64,000 nt of DNA from Vitreoscilla massiliensis (GTDB taxonomy: Bacteria > Pseudomonadota > Gammaproteobacteria > Burkholderiales > Neisseriaceae), in contig NZ_LN898221.1 in NCBI RefSeq assembly GCF_001457815.1, forward strand, positions 949,053 to 1,013,052, given 5' to 3'. The translations under genes were made by a program, and so were the position numbers. The notes beneath the pieces were generated by a model. That model searched no databases, had not been told where the DNA came from, and saw only the letters and a list, made by a program, of their open reading frames with translations. Positions 24,216-33,439 of the stretch are shown piece after piece. How positions within the stretch are numbered: position 1 is the first letter of the stretch; each line of letters begins with the position of its first letter.

Positions 24216-26248
24216 AATCTTTGCGTGAATTCCGAAGTGGCAAAAACAAACAACGGGGTCAACGTGATTTTCAATTGCGTTTGTTGGTGTCATTTGTCTT
24301 TATCATCGTCTTGTGTACGGTATTGATTACCCGCTTTGCCTTTTTGCAAGTGAACAAACACCAAGAGTATGTGCAACGTGCCACCAGCAACCGGGTGTCC
24401 ATCATCCCAACGCCGCCGATTCGCGGTGAAATCACCGATGTCAATGGCGTGGTGTTGGCGCGCAATTATCCTGCGTACTCATTGGAAATCATCCCCAGCA
24501 AAATCAATGGCAAATTCGATGATTTGGTCAAACAATTGGGGCGGTACGTGGTCATCAGTCCCGATGACTTGAAGCGTTACAAGCGCTTCCGCGAAAACAG
24601 CCGCGATTATGAAAACATCCCGTTGAAGCTGAAACTGACCATAGACGAAGCCAGCGCCTTGGCACCAGAGCTGTACCAATTCCCCGGTGTGGAAATCAAT
24701 GCACGTACCTTCCGTGAATACCCGTATGGCAAGTTAACCGCGCATGTGTTGGGCTATATCGGCCGCATCTCCACCAAAGACGTGGACAAACTAACCGAAG
24801 ACGGTCGCCAAGACCTGTATCGCGGCACCACCCACATCGGCAAACTGGGTTTAGAAGCGTATTACGAACCGCAATTGCACGGCATCCCCGGCATGCAAGA
24901 GGTGGAAAAAGACGCCACGGGCAACATCATCCGCGTCTTGAACAACACCCCGGCCCAATCCGGTCAAACCCTGCGCTTGGCCATGGACATTCGCATGCAG
25001 CAAAAAGCCGATGAATTAATCGGCAACCGTCGCGGCGCAGTGGTGGCGATAGACCCGCAAACCGGAGGCGTGTTGGCCTTGGTGTCCAAACCTTCGTTTG
25101 ACCCGAATTTGTTCATTGACGGCATCGACAGTGACAACTGGAAAGCCTTGAACGAAAACTGGGAAACGCCGATGATTAACCGCACCATCCAAGGCTTATA
25201 CCCTCCCGGTTCGACTTTCAAACCCTTCATAGCCATGGCGATGCTGGAAAGCGGTAAACTCACCCAAACTTCTATTGTGCCAGCACCGGGTGCATGGAGC
25301 ATCCCTGGTACCAAACATTTGTACCGCGATGCGGCGCGTGGTGGTCACGGGGCGGTAAATTTACAACGGGCGATTACCGTATCCTCGGATACATTCTTCT
25401 ACCGCATCGGTTATGAAATGGGCATCGACAAAGTTGAGCCGTATTTGAAAGATTTCGATTTGGGTCAAGTCACCGGCATAGATTTGCCGAATGAAAACAA
25501 AGGCATTTTGCCCAGCAAAGCTTGGAAGCGTGAGCGCTTTAAAAAATCACCCAAAAACCAAGAATGGCACCCATCGGAAATGGTGTCCATCAGCATCGGT
25601 CAAGGTTATAACACCTATACGCCGCTACAAATGGCGCATGCTACGGCGATTTTGGCCAACAATGGCATCGTTTACAGGCCGCATGTGGTGAAAGAATTGC
25701 ACAACCACCAAACCCAACAAATCACCGTGGTCGACCCCAAACCAGAACGCACCTTGCCATACAAGCAAAGCAATATTGACTATGTCAAACGCGGTATGGA
25801 AGGCGTGTTGCGCCCCGGTGGTACGGCGTGGCGTGTCGGCGCGGGCTTGCAATACACCATGGCCGGCAAAACCGGTACGGCACAGGTGAAGAGTATTGCC
25901 CAAGGCGCGAAATACAATGCCGCAGCTTTGGCGGTACAACACCGTGACCATGCTTGGTTCATCGCCTTTGCACCGGTAGACAAACCGAAAATCGCCATCG
26001 CGGTGATTTTGGAAAACGGTGGTTGGGGTGCGACAGCGGCACCGATCGCACGCCAATTGGCCGACTTTTATTTATTGAAAATTTTGGGGCAAGGCACGGC
26101 CGAAGAATTGAGCACACCGCAAGGCATGACCGTCTTGGCCGATGAAACCTTGATTTCTGAAGGCAGCAAAACCTCGTTGGCATCGTTACAGGCCGCATTT
26201 GCCACCGCTCGTCAAGCCCCACAAGCAGCATCAGGTGTGAAACCATGA
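24212..26248 (+). CDS. mrdA: penicillin-binding protein 2 (transpeptidase)
   Basis: 678 aa from ATG 24212. Membrane anchor at about 24-46, the pedestal domain (RGEITDVNGVVLARNYPAYSLEIIP), and a transpeptidase domain with active-site Ser334 in STFK, SSD at 391-393 (the SxN position reads Asp) and KTGTAQV from Lys553. It cross-links peptidoglycan during elongation with RodA as glycosyltransferase. Two DUS copies are read in frame, encoding VYRPHV (25672-25682) and LQAA (26186-26196). The C-terminal 40 residues are a low-complexity tail. Overlaps rodA by 4 bp. Confidence 0.95.
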   Translation: MKSLREFRSGKNKQRGQRDFQLRLLVSFVFIIVLCTVLITRFAFLQVNKHQEYVQRATSNRVSIIPTPPIRGEITDVNGVVLARNYPAYSLEIIPSKINGKFDDLVKQLGRYVVISPDDLKRYKRFRENSRDYENIPLKLKLTIDEASALAPELYQFPGVEINARTFREYPYGKLTAHVLGYIGRISTKDVDKLTEDGRQDLYRGTTHIGKLGLEAYYEPQLHGIPGMQEVEKDATGNIIRVLNNTPAQSGQTLRLAMDIRMQQKADELIGNRRGAVVAIDPQTGGVLALVSKPSFDPNLFIDGIDSDNWKALNENWETPMINRTIQGLYPPGSTFKPFIAMAMLESGKLTQTSIVPAPGAWSIPGTKHLYRDAARGGHGAVNLQRAITVSSDTFFYRIGYEMGIDKVEPYLKDFDLGQVTGIDLPNENKGILPSKAWKRERFKKSPKNQEWHPSEMVSISIGQGYNTYTPLQMAHATAILANNGIVYRPHVVKELHNHQTQQITVVDPKPERTLPYKQSNIDYVKRGMEGVLRPGGTAWRVGAGLQYTMAGKTGTAQVKSIAQGAKYNAAALAVQHRDHAWFIAFAPVDKPKIAIAVILENGGWGATAAPIARQLADFYLLKILGQGTAEELSTPQGMTVLADETLISEGSKTSLASLQAAFATARQAPQAASGVKP

Positions 26249-27357
26249 TTTCAGACAGCCATCCTTTAAAACGCTTACAGCAAATCATCCTCGATCCGAT
26301 AGACAAGTGGATGATTTTGGCGATGCTCATCATTTATGTGATGAGTCTGTTTTTGCTCTACTCCGCCGACGGCCAAGAATTTGTGCAATTGGAAAAGAAA
26401 ACCTTGCACACCTTCATCGGTTTCTTGCTGTTGTGGGGTTTGGCGCGCATCAAGCCGCAAATCTTGGCCAGCTTGGCCTTGCCCGCTTATATCGGCGGCG
26501 TGGTATTGCTGCTGGCGGTGGAATTGTTTGGCGTTACCGTTAACGGTTCTACCCGTTGGTTGGACATCGGTCCCATCCGCATTCAGCCGTCTGAAATCAT
26601 GAAAATCGGCTTGCCGATGATGGTGGCGTGGTATTTCCAACGCTACGACACCGACTTGCGCTGGTATCACTATCTGGGCGCAATCGGCATCATCATGGTG
26701 CCGGTGTTCTTGATTTTGAAACAGCCCGATTTGGGTACGGCCACCTTGATCATGGCCTCAGGTTTGTTTGTGGTGTTTTTTGCCGGCCTGTCATGGCGGG
26801 TGTTGTTTGCCACCATTATCGCCGCCATTGCCGCCATGCCGCTGATGTGGCAATACGGCATGCACGATTATCAGCGCACGCGCGTATTGACCTTGCTCGA
26901 CCCAACCAAAGACCCATTGGGCGCCGGTTACCACATCTTGCAATCAATGATTGCGATTGGCTCAGGTGGCGTGTGGGGCAAAGGTTGGCTCAATGGCACG
27001 CAAACCCATTTGGACTACATCCCCGAATCCACCACCGACTTTATTTTTGCCGTGTTTGGCGAAGAATTTGGCTTGGTTGGCAATGTGATTTTGGTGGTGT
27101 TGTATGTGTTCATCGTCAGCCGTGGCCTGATGATCAGCGCACGCGCACGCACTTTGTATGAGCGCACCGTCGCCGCCGCCTTTACCATGACCTTCTTCTG
27201 TTATGCGTTTGTGAACATGGGCATGGTCAGCGGCATCTTGCCAGTAGTAGGCGTGCCCTTGCCTTTGGTCAGCTACGGCGGTACGGCCACGCTGTCCATC
27301 ATGATCATGCTGGGCATGTTGATGAGTATTTACAATAACCAATCGCACCAGCATTAA
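26245..27357 (+). CDS. rodA: peptidoglycan glycosyltransferase RodA (SEDS family)
   Basis: 370 aa, about ten membrane segments. SEDS signatures include GSTRWLDIGPIRIQPSEIMKIGLPM, KQPDLGTA, HILQSMIAIGSGGVWGKGWLNGTQTHLDYIPESTTDFIFAVFGEEFG (catalytic Asp in PESTTDF) and GVPLPLVSYGGTATLSIM. Polymerises glycan strands together with PBP2. Last gene of the operon, followed by a conventional terminator at 27373-27397. Confidence 0.95.
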   Translation: MISDSHPLKRLQQIILDPIDKWMILAMLIIYVMSLFLLYSADGQEFVQLEKKTLHTFIGFLLLWGLARIKPQILASLALPAYIGGVVLLLAVELFGVTVNGSTRWLDIGPIRIQPSEIMKIGLPMMVAWYFQRYDTDLRWYHYLGAIGIIMVPVFLILKQPDLGTATLIMASGLFVVFFAGLSWRVLFATIIAAIAAMPLMWQYGMHDYQRTRVLTLLDPTKDPLGAGYHILQSMIAIGSGGVWGKGWLNGTQTHLDYIPESTTDFIFAVFGEEFGLVGNVILVVLYVFIVSRGLMISARARTLYERTVAAAFTMTFFCYAFVNMGMVSGILPVVGVPLPLVSYGGTATLSIMIMLGMLMSIYNNQSHQH

Positions 27358-27372
27358 TCCATTCATTCAAAA

Positions 27373-27397
27373 ACTCCCAAGCTCGCTTGGGTGTTTT
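27373..27397 (+). terminator. terminator of the mre-rodA operon
   Basis: CCCAAGC/GCTTGGG stem with a 2-nt loop followed by TGTTTTG. A lone DUS copy (27403-27413) comes immediately after. Confidence 0.75.
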
Positions 27398-27427
27398 GTT
27401 GTTTACAGGCCGCTTATATAGCTCTAA

Positions 27428-27955
27428 TTAAGCACAACGGCTATGCGTGGGCAACAAGCCCAGCCAGGTGGGATGGTTTAGAAACGGCTGTATGCATTGC
27501 GCCAGCAGCGGCAAACGGCTTTGGTATTGCTGAAAATGCAGGTGGTGGGCAGCAAAATAATGCGCCACCACCTCGGCTTGCTGTTCCATATTCAGCAAAT
27601 GAAACGGCTTAATCTGCGTACAAGCGGCCTGTAAGTATTGGTAGGCACGCGCTTGTTTGTAGCCACCGCGACAGGTCAACACCACGCCTGCTTTCAATAC
27701 CGAATAGCCGCGTTGGTATTGCCACACATGCGTCATCTCATGCATAAACCACACTTGCAGGTGCGGCGGCGCCAAGGAAAAATCCTCACAGCGGGCATTG
27801 CTGGGAAAATAGATATTGCCGTTTGGCGCCAAAGCGGTTTTGCTGCGTTTTTGCCACCAACTGTCAAACACCAGTTGTACAGCGGTGTAATCGATGGCGT
27901 GTTGGAACATCACTTGCGCCAAGGCGATTTCACCTGTGGTCAGACTGCGTTTCAT
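27428..27955 (-). CDS. zincin-like metallopeptidase-fold protein
   Basis: 175 aa. WFMHEMTHVWQYQRG (about 69-83) contains a perfect HExxH zinc motif; a downstream glutamate in NMEQQAEVVAHYF (about 122-134) could be the third ligand, as in gluzincin-type folds. No signal peptide is seen, so it is cytoplasmic unless exported by a special route. Similar HEMTHVWQ proteins occur next to Vgr/T6SS or Rhs genes in other bacteria, but none is present here. It lies 65 bp downstream of the WaaY-like kinase, probably co-transcribed. One in-frame DUS at 27624-27634. Function unknown. Confidence 0.65.
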   Translation of the reverse strand: MKRSLTTGEIALAQVMFQHAIDYTAVQLVFDSWWQKRSKTALAPNGNIYFPSNARCEDFSLAPPHLQVWFMHEMTHVWQYQRGYSVLKAGVVLTCRGGYKQARAYQYLQAACTQIKPFHLLNMEQQAEVVAHYFAAHHLHFQQYQSRLPLLAQCIQPFLNHPTWLGLLPTHSRCA

Positions 27956-28020
27956 CTTGTGTGCGTGCTTTCTGTTGATTGTGCTGCTGGCCGCTTATTT
28001 CAAAGGCAGCCGCAGCGGGA

Positions 28021-28725
28021 TTATTTTTCATCGCGGTGTTTGCGGCGGTAGGCGCGCCATTTGGCCCGCCACGCTTCTTTGCCGCGTATCAGATGATACA
28101 CCCAACCGTGGCCGTGCAGCTCTGGGTCTAGGTAACGCTGTAATTTCAACACATCGTTGGCCTGACACACTTTGATGCTGCCTTTGCACGACAAATCTAT
28201 GATTTTGATGTCGCCATCAGGAGTCAAAATAAAATTGCCATAGTGCAAATCATTCGATGCCAAGCCGGCCGCATGCAATTGCAACACACAGGTAATGATT
28301 TGCGCATGGTAATCGGCGCGATTGGGCAGTTGGTCTAAGGGGGTACCTTCTATGTATTCATATACCGCCATCGCCTCGCTGCTCATGCGCAAGCGGCGCT
28401 TTTCCTTCACCGCATACACGTCTTGAAACACCTGACAGCCTTGGCGCTTGGCTTTTTCGGTCAAACGCATCAAGCGCGCGTAAAACGAACCGAACAAGAT
28501 ATTCATCAGGATTTTTTCAGGCCGCGTTTCCGGCTCTTGGTCACATTTTAAAATATAAGGCTGTGTTTGCCACTGCACCAAACGCACATGGCGCTTTGGG
28601 TGACCGGTGCCAAACACCTGCAATACGGCGGCGCTTCTGGGCTCTAACAGCAAGGGCAACACATGTTGGGAATGGGGTTTTTGATACAGATGGTATCCGT
28701 TCATCTGTGTGATTTTGATGGACAT
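28021..28725 (-). CDS. WaaY/RfaY-like LPS-core (heptose) kinase
   Basis: 234 aa protein-kinase-like fold. PYILKCDQEPE holds the ATP-binding lysine; LHAAGLASNDLHYGNFILTPDGDIKIIDLSCKG contains the catalytic loop (NDLHYGN) and the metal-binding DLS that replaces DFG. VYEYIEGTPLDQLPN is the hinge. These features resemble WaaY (heptose II kinase of the lipopolysaccharide core) and related small-molecule kinases. The C-terminus is basic (RGKEAWRAKWRAYRRKHRDEK), as in WaaY. No LPS-core cluster is nearby, so the sugar substrate is uncertain. Confidence 0.7.
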   Translation of the reverse strand: MSIKITQMNGYHLYQKPHSQHVLPLLLEPRSAAVLQVFGTGHPKRHVRLVQWQTQPYILKCDQEPETRPEKILMNILFGSFYARLMRLTEKAKRQGCQVFQDVYAVKEKRRLRMSSEAMAVYEYIEGTPLDQLPNRADYHAQIITCVLQLHAAGLASNDLHYGNFILTPDGDIKIIDLSCKGSIKVCQANDVLKLQRYLDPELHGHGWVYHLIRGKEAWRAKWRAYRRKHRDEK

Positions 28726-28824
28726 AAGCGGTTTTTACCTGAAGATGTACACATTTATAGCATAACAGCCCCAGCTTAACAGTGTGTTGCGACAGCGCAA
28801 GCGCTGCGCTTTCAGCGCGGCAGT

Positions 28825-29394
28825 CTATTTTTGGCCATCGTCAACATGGCGATGGCGCCATTTATAGGTGGTGCGCCAGCGCCACACCACCCGTACCGTC
28901 ACATAACCGATGACGGCCAAACTGCCCGACAACATGGGCACGCCCACCAGCAAATAGCGCGCTTGCTCGGCCAGCGCATGCCTGAGCTCGCTGCCATTGC
29001 CCATCACTTGTTTCCAATCGGCAAACGACATCATGGCTTCGCCATTTTGGCCGGCGAGCACATACCAACCCAGCTCATACGCCGCGTAATACAGCGGCAA
29101 ATAGGTCAAAGGATTGGTGTACAGCGTCGTCACCAACGATACCGGCAAATTGGCGCGCAAGACATAGGCCAGCAGCAAGGCCGTGAGCATTTGTGTCGGC
29201 CCGGGCATCATGCCGGCAAACAAACCTATGCCCACCGCCAACGCCACTTTGCGGCGCGAGCCCACCCAAAAATACGGCTTATTGAAATACGGTGCCAACG
29301 GCTTGAGCCAACGGCTGGCAAAGATTTCATCGTGGGTAGGCACTTTGGCACGCAGTTTTTTCCACTGTCTGTGCCACCATGTCTTGCGCAACAT
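28825..29394 (-). CDS. DUF2062 membrane protein
   Basis: 189 aa. A basic N-terminus (KTWWHRQWKKLRAKVPTHDEI) leads into RRKVALAVGIGLFAGMMPGPTQMLTALLLAYVLRANLPVSLVTTLYTNPLTYLPLYYAAYELG, the DUF2062 signature, with three or so membrane segments. Function is unknown across the family. It is 5 bp from the YecA-like gene on the same strand, suggesting an operon reading dusC, rRNA methyltransferase, YecA-like, DUF2062. Confidence 0.82.
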   Translation of the reverse strand: MLRKTWWHRQWKKLRAKVPTHDEIFASRWLKPLAPYFNKPYFWVGSRRKVALAVGIGLFAGMMPGPTQMLTALLLAYVLRANLPVSLVTTLYTNPLTYLPLYYAAYELGWYVLAGQNGEAMMSFADWKQVMGNGSELRHALAEQARYLLVGVPMLSGSLAVIGYVTVRVVWRWRTTYKWRHRHVDDGQK

Positions 29395-29399
29395 CGCGT

Positions 29400-30032
29400 T
29401 TATGCCTTACCGCAACACGCTTTGTATTTTTTGCCACTGCCACAAGGACAGGCATCGTTGCGACCGATTTTTTCGCCACCACGGAACACGGTTTGCGGTT
29501 TGTTTTTCACCGCTTGCCAGTAGTGGTAGAACTGCTCGGCTGTGGCCGCCAATTGGCTGGTGCATTCTTTGCGCTCTTTCGGGCTGATGTCTATGCCTTC
29601 TTCATCGTAAATGCCGGCCACCACCATCATTGGGTAAAAACTGTCTTCAAATTCTTCATCATTGGCCGCTTCAAACCAGTCGGTATCGACCACGTCCAAG
29701 GCAAACAAATAGGCATTGGCCCAAGTTTGGTAATCTGGTTCGCCGTCTTCGTCGTCTTCCAATAGCAAAGTCAGTTCGCGCGCTTGCAATTGTGCTTGCC
29801 ACGCCTCGGCCAGCGCGGTAATCAATTTCAAAGCCACCGCTTTTTCAGCGTCAGAAAACAAGGCTTCATCACCCAAAATTTCCGGCAACCATTCTTCGAT
29901 GTTGACAGCATCGGGGCCAGACAAGACCGCACACATAAAGCCTTGCACCTCGTCCACACGCATGGTGTCGCCTTCGGTGTGTGGGTGCAGCAATGCCGCC
30001 AATTGTTGTTGTAAATCCAAAATATCGCTCAT
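29400..30032 (-). CDS. UPF0149 (YecA/YgfB-type) protein with C-terminal SEC-C zinc motif
   Basis: 210 aa. The N-terminal 170 residues are an all-helical YgfB/YecA domain (VDEVQGFMCAVLSGPDAVNIEEWLPEILG…). The last 25 residues carry GRNDACPCGSGKKYKACCGKA, the SEC-C motif that binds zinc and, in SecA and YecA, contacts ribosomes. Very acidic overall. The ATG at 30032 follows AAAGGTACACA. Likely a ribosome- or SecA-pathway-associated protein, by family resemblance only. Confidence 0.85.
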   Translation of the reverse strand: MSDILDLQQQLAALLHPHTEGDTMRVDEVQGFMCAVLSGPDAVNIEEWLPEILGDEALFSDAEKAVALKLITALAEAWQAQLQARELTLLLEDDEDGEPDYQTWANAYLFALDVVDTDWFEAANDEEFEDSFYPMMVVAGIYDEEGIDISPKERKECTSQLAATAEQFYHYWQAVKNKPQTVFRGGEKIGRNDACPCGSGKKYKACCGKA

Positions 30033-30041
30033 TGTGTACCT

Positions 30042-30836
30042 TTATGCTTTCACTGCGTGTTGTAATCGTTGTCGTTGTTGTTCAAACACACACACCGTCG
30101 CCGCCATGGCCACGTTCAAAGATTCGGTGTGTGCGTGCATCGGAATGTGCACCGTCTTAGGCGCCAGTGCCAGCAATGGTTCACTGATGCCATTGCCCTC
30201 ATTGCCCATTACCCATGCGCCATCTTGGTTCAAATCCAAATCGTATAAGCTGTCGCTGTCTTGCCCCAAGGCCGTCATCCACAAGCGGCCTGTAAACTGT
30301 GCCGCCCAAGCCAAGGCATCGACATCGGTATATATGGCTAAGCCAAAATGTCCACCCATGGCCGCGCGCAACACCTTGGGCGAATACACATCGGCCGCGC
30401 CTTTGCTCAGCAATAGCCAATCCAAACCCACGGCCGCGGCGCAGCGGATGATGGTGCCGATGTTGCCGGGGTCTTGTACGTCTTCGAGCAACATGCCATT
30501 GCCAGAAGTGGGCAAAGCGGCGTTTACAGGCCGCCTAATCACACTGATGACATCGTCGGCCTCGGTCAAAGCGGTGATTTTACTTAAGGCATCGCCAGTG
30601 ACCACATGCACCACCCCTGCGGGCAAGCGGCGCAAGAGTTTGGCCACTTCGGCGTGTTCGGCGCGTTTTTCCGACACAAACACCTGCTCAGGCAGCGCAC
30701 CCGTGTGCAAATACGCTTGCAACACATGCACGCCTTCCATCGCCGCCAAACCCAGTTCGCGCCGCGTTTTCGCTTGTTTGAGCAGCTTGCTCAAGCGTTT
30801 TAATTGTTCATTGTGAGCTGATTGAATCAAATACAT
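30042..30836 (-). CDS. TrmH/SpoU-family RNA 2'-O-methyltransferase
   Basis: 264 aa. N-terminal substrate-binding domain (SAHNEQLKRLSKLLKQAKTRRELGLAAMEGVHVLQ) and a SPOUT methyltransferase domain with the three motifs: LEDVQDPGNIGTIIRCAAAVGLD, VMGNEGNGIS and IPMHAHTESLNVAMAATVCVFE. SpoU-type enzymes methylate ribose in rRNA or tRNA. Its start lies 1 bp after the dusC stop, so the two RNA-modification genes are coupled. Two in-frame DUS copies (30285-30295 and 30524-30534); the second encodes RRPVN. Confidence 0.9.
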   Translation of the reverse strand: MYLIQSAHNEQLKRLSKLLKQAKTRRELGLAAMEGVHVLQAYLHTGALPEQVFVSEKRAEHAEVAKLLRRLPAGVVHVVTGDALSKITALTEADDVISVIRRPVNAALPTSGNGMLLEDVQDPGNIGTIIRCAAAVGLDWLLLSKGAADVYSPKVLRAAMGGHFGLAIYTDVDALAWAAQFTGRLWMTALGQDSDSLYDLDLNQDGAWVMGNEGNGISEPLLALAPKTVHIPMHAHTESLNVAMAATVCVFEQQRQRLQHAVKA

Positions 30837-30837
30837 G

Positions 30838-31785
30838 TCAGGCCGCTTTCAATACGTGTGCAATTTCGTGGTTGAGTTTCAATGGCCGTATCGCCTCAAA
30901 CAACACCACCGCTTCGGGATAGACCAATTTCATCATGCCCAACCATTGTTTCAATCGTGCCATCGGGTATTTGGAATCGCCGGCCTTGGTTTCGCACAAT
31001 TGGAAAAACAAGCGCACCCACTCCATCACCTCAGGCCACGCCATCGCAGCTGGGTCTAAACCTTGTTCATAACGCATGATTTGGCGCGCCAAATCAGGAC
31101 GGCGCACCGCACCGCGACCGAGCATCACGCTGTCGCAACCCGATTCGGCCTTAATCGCCTTGTAGTCGTCCAAGGTAAACACATCGCCATTGGCGATTAC
31201 CGGAATGTGCAAAGCCTCGCATATGCGCTTGACGTATACCCAATGCGCAGGCGGCTCATAGCCTTCGATTTTGGTGCGCGCATGCACGGTGACCTCGCAA
31301 GCACCGCCGTTTTCGATGGCATGGGCGCAGTCCAAGAACAAGGCCTTGTCCTCATAGCCCAAGCGCATTTTTGCGCTCAATGGAATGTGTTCTGGCAAGG
31401 CTGCACGCACGGTGCTGACGATGTGTTCGATTCGTTGTGGTTCTCGCAACAACACTGAACCACCTTGATGGCGGTTGACGGTAGGGGCAGGACAACCGAA
31501 ATTGATGTCAATTTTCTTGGCACCGTACTTCAATGCTTCTAGCGCATTGAGTGCCATATTGTCTGCGTCTGAACCCAAAATTTGCACAGTACAATCGACT
31601 CCGGCAAAAGTTTGAGTATTATATTCCAATTCTGGTACCAGCTTCAGCCACACGCCGCGCCCATGCACCGTGTGGGTAACCCGCACAAATTCACTCACGC
31701 ATGCATCAAACCCGCCAATTCGTGTCAACACATCGCGCATCACATCGTCCACCAAGCCTTGCATCGGTGCTAGAATCAAACGCAT
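30838..31785 (-). CDS. dusC: tRNA-dihydrouridine synthase (DusC type)
   Basis: 315 aa FMN enzyme reducing uridine in tRNA. Catalytic Cys98 is in INFGCPAPTVNRHQGGSVLLR; LAPMQGLVDDVMR, VHARTKIEGYEPPAHW, VIANGDVFTLDDY and SVMLGRGAVRRPDLARQI form the barrel and FMN site. The short C-terminal helical domain fits DusC rather than DusA or DusB. The ATG at 31785 follows AAGGATGAATGA. First gene of the dusC-rRNA methyltransferase unit, divergent from the nucleoside hydrolase with 39 bp between starts. Confidence 0.9.
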   Translation of the reverse strand: MRLILAPMQGLVDDVMRDVLTRIGGFDACVSEFVRVTHTVHGRGVWLKLVPELEYNTQTFAGVDCTVQILGSDADNMALNALEALKYGAKKIDINFGCPAPTVNRHQGGSVLLREPQRIEHIVSTVRAALPEHIPLSAKMRLGYEDKALFLDCAHAIENGGACEVTVHARTKIEGYEPPAHWVYVKRICEALHIPVIANGDVFTLDDYKAIKAESGCDSVMLGRGAVRRPDLARQIMRYEQGLDPAAMAWPEVMEWVRLFFQLCETKAGDSKYPMARLKQWLGMMKLVYPEAVVLFEAIRPLKLNHEIAHVLKAA

Positions 31786-31824
31786 TCATTCATCCTTGAT
31801 TAATAGCCCGCTATTTTACCCGTT

Positions 31825-32817
31825 ATGACAGCCCACGCCCAACGCTATTTAGAATTAAGCCGCAATCGCCGCAAACCCCAGCTCATCATCGATACCGACC
31901 CCGGTCAAGACGATGCCGCCGCCATCTTGATGGCGCTCGGTTTGGAAAAACTGGATTTGGTCGAGGTCTTGGCCTTGACCACCGTCGCCGGCAATGTGTC
32001 GCTGCACAATACCAGCAAAAATGCCTGTGTGATTGCAGATTGGGCCGGTCGCAGCGATATGGCGGTGTATGCCGGTGCCGAAAAACCGTTCATCAAATCC
32101 TTGGTCACCGCCCAACATGTGCACGGTCACAATGGCTTGGGCGGCATGCAATTGCACAAGGCACAAACGCCGCTGAAAGTCTTGCACGCGGTCGCTTACA
32201 TGGTCGACATGCTCACCCATGTCGAGCCTTACAGCGTTACCATTTGCGCCGTTGGCCCATTGACCAACATCGCGCAAATGCTCAGCCTCGCGCCCGAAGC
32301 CGCCCGCGGCATCAAGGAAATCGTCATCATGGGCGGCAGTTTTTTCCACCCTGGCAATGTCACGCCGATGGCCGAATTCAATTTTTATGTCGACCCGCAT
32401 GCGGCGCAAATAGTGTTACAGGCCGGTGTACCGCTACGCATCTTGCCTTTGGACGTCACCCACCAAGCCTTACTCACCCAAGCGCGCATCCAAGACTTGG
32501 CGCAAATGGGCAATGACAATGGCCCACGTTTGGCCACTTTGCTCGACCATTATGAGCGCCATGAGCAAGCGTCTTTGCATGAAGGCGGCGCGCCTTTGCA
32601 CGACCCTTGCGCCATCGCTTGCGCGATCTTCCCTGAGCTGTTTGAACAAAAACGCGTGCATGTGGCGGTGGAAACCCAAGGCCAGCTCACCATGGGTGCC
32701 TGTGTGGTAGACTGGTGGAACAAATCCAAGGCCGTGCCGAATGTGAATTGGGCCACGGCTGTCGACGATGTCGCCTTTTTTGAATTGTTCAATGCCGCCA
32801 TTGCCGCATTGCCTTAA
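31825..32817 (+). CDS. inosine-uridine preferring nucleoside hydrolase
   Basis: 330 aa. The calcium-binding DTDPGQDDAAA motif starts at residue 23 (Asp25, Asp29 and Asp30 visible), with VHGHNGLGG, TICAVGPLTNIAQML, IVIMGGSFFHPGNVTPMAEFNFYVDPHAA and LHDPCAIACAI further on, all characteristic. It cleaves the N-glycosidic bond of ribonucleosides for salvage. No secretion signal, so cytoplasmic. The ribosome-binding site is weak. msrA starts 39 bp later and is probably co-transcribed. Confidence 0.9.
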   Translation: MTAHAQRYLELSRNRRKPQLIIDTDPGQDDAAAILMALGLEKLDLVEVLALTTVAGNVSLHNTSKNACVIADWAGRSDMAVYAGAEKPFIKSLVTAQHVHGHNGLGGMQLHKAQTPLKVLHAVAYMVDMLTHVEPYSVTICAVGPLTNIAQMLSLAPEAARGIKEIVIMGGSFFHPGNVTPMAEFNFYVDPHAAQIVLQAGVPLRILPLDVTHQALLTQARIQDLAQMGNDNGPRLATLLDHYERHEQASLHEGGAPLHDPCAIACAIFPELFEQKRVHVAVETQGQLTMGACVVDWWNKSKAVPNVNWATAVDDVAFFELFNAAIAALP

Positions 32818-32856
32818 ATCGGCACCTTGTTCGCGCCCACATTGAAAGGAATCCCC

Positions 32857-33384
32857 ATGCAAACTGCAATCGTCGCTGGCGGCTGTTTTTGGTGTTTAGA
32901 AGCGGTATTTACTTCGCTGCAAGGCGTGCACGCCGTCAAAAGCGGCTATACCGCTGGCCACACCGAAAATCCTACTTATGCGCAAGTGTGTACTGGCAAT
33001 ACCGGTCACACCGAAGCGGTGAAAATCGATTTTGATGAAAACACCATCAGCTATGCCCAATTGTTGGACATTTTCTTTGCCACCCACAACCCGACCACGC
33101 TGAACCGCCAAGGCAATGATGTCGGCACGCAATACCGCTCTGGCATTTATTACTTGAATGCAGCCCAACACGCCGAGGCAGAAGCGGCAATCGCCGCGAC
33201 TCAAGCCGAGCATGCCGCGCCCATTGTGACCGAGTTACAGGCCGCATCCACGTTTTACCCGGCCGAATCCGAACACGACGATTACTTCCGCTTGCACCCG
33301 TACCAAGGCTATTGCCAACTGGTCATCGCCCCCAAAGTCTTGCACGCGCGCGAAGAATTCGCGGCTTTGTGGCGTCAAGATTGA
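32857..33384 (+). CDS. msrA: peptide-methionine (S)-S-oxide reductase A
   Basis: 175 aa from ATG 32857, behind GAAAGGAATCCCC. GGCFWC gives catalytic Cys10; a candidate resolving cysteine lies in HPYQGYCQLVIAPK. GYTAGHTENPTYAQVCTGNTGHTEAVKIDFD and NPTTLNRQGNDVGTQYRSGIYY are family landmarks. Cytoplasmic (no signal peptide), unlike the secreted MsrAB fusion of pathogenic Neisseria. One in-frame DUS encodes LQAA (33235-33245). Confidence 0.93.
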   Translation: MQTAIVAGGCFWCLEAVFTSLQGVHAVKSGYTAGHTENPTYAQVCTGNTGHTEAVKIDFDENTISYAQLLDIFFATHNPTTLNRQGNDVGTQYRSGIYYLNAAQHAEAEAAIAATQAEHAAPIVTELQAASTFYPAESEHDDYFRLHPYQGYCQLVIAPKVLHAREEFAALWRQD

Positions 33385-33439
33385 TGTCAGAGACGAAAGT
33401 TTGCGGTAAAGTTACGCAGGTTTGACACATTGGAACAAC

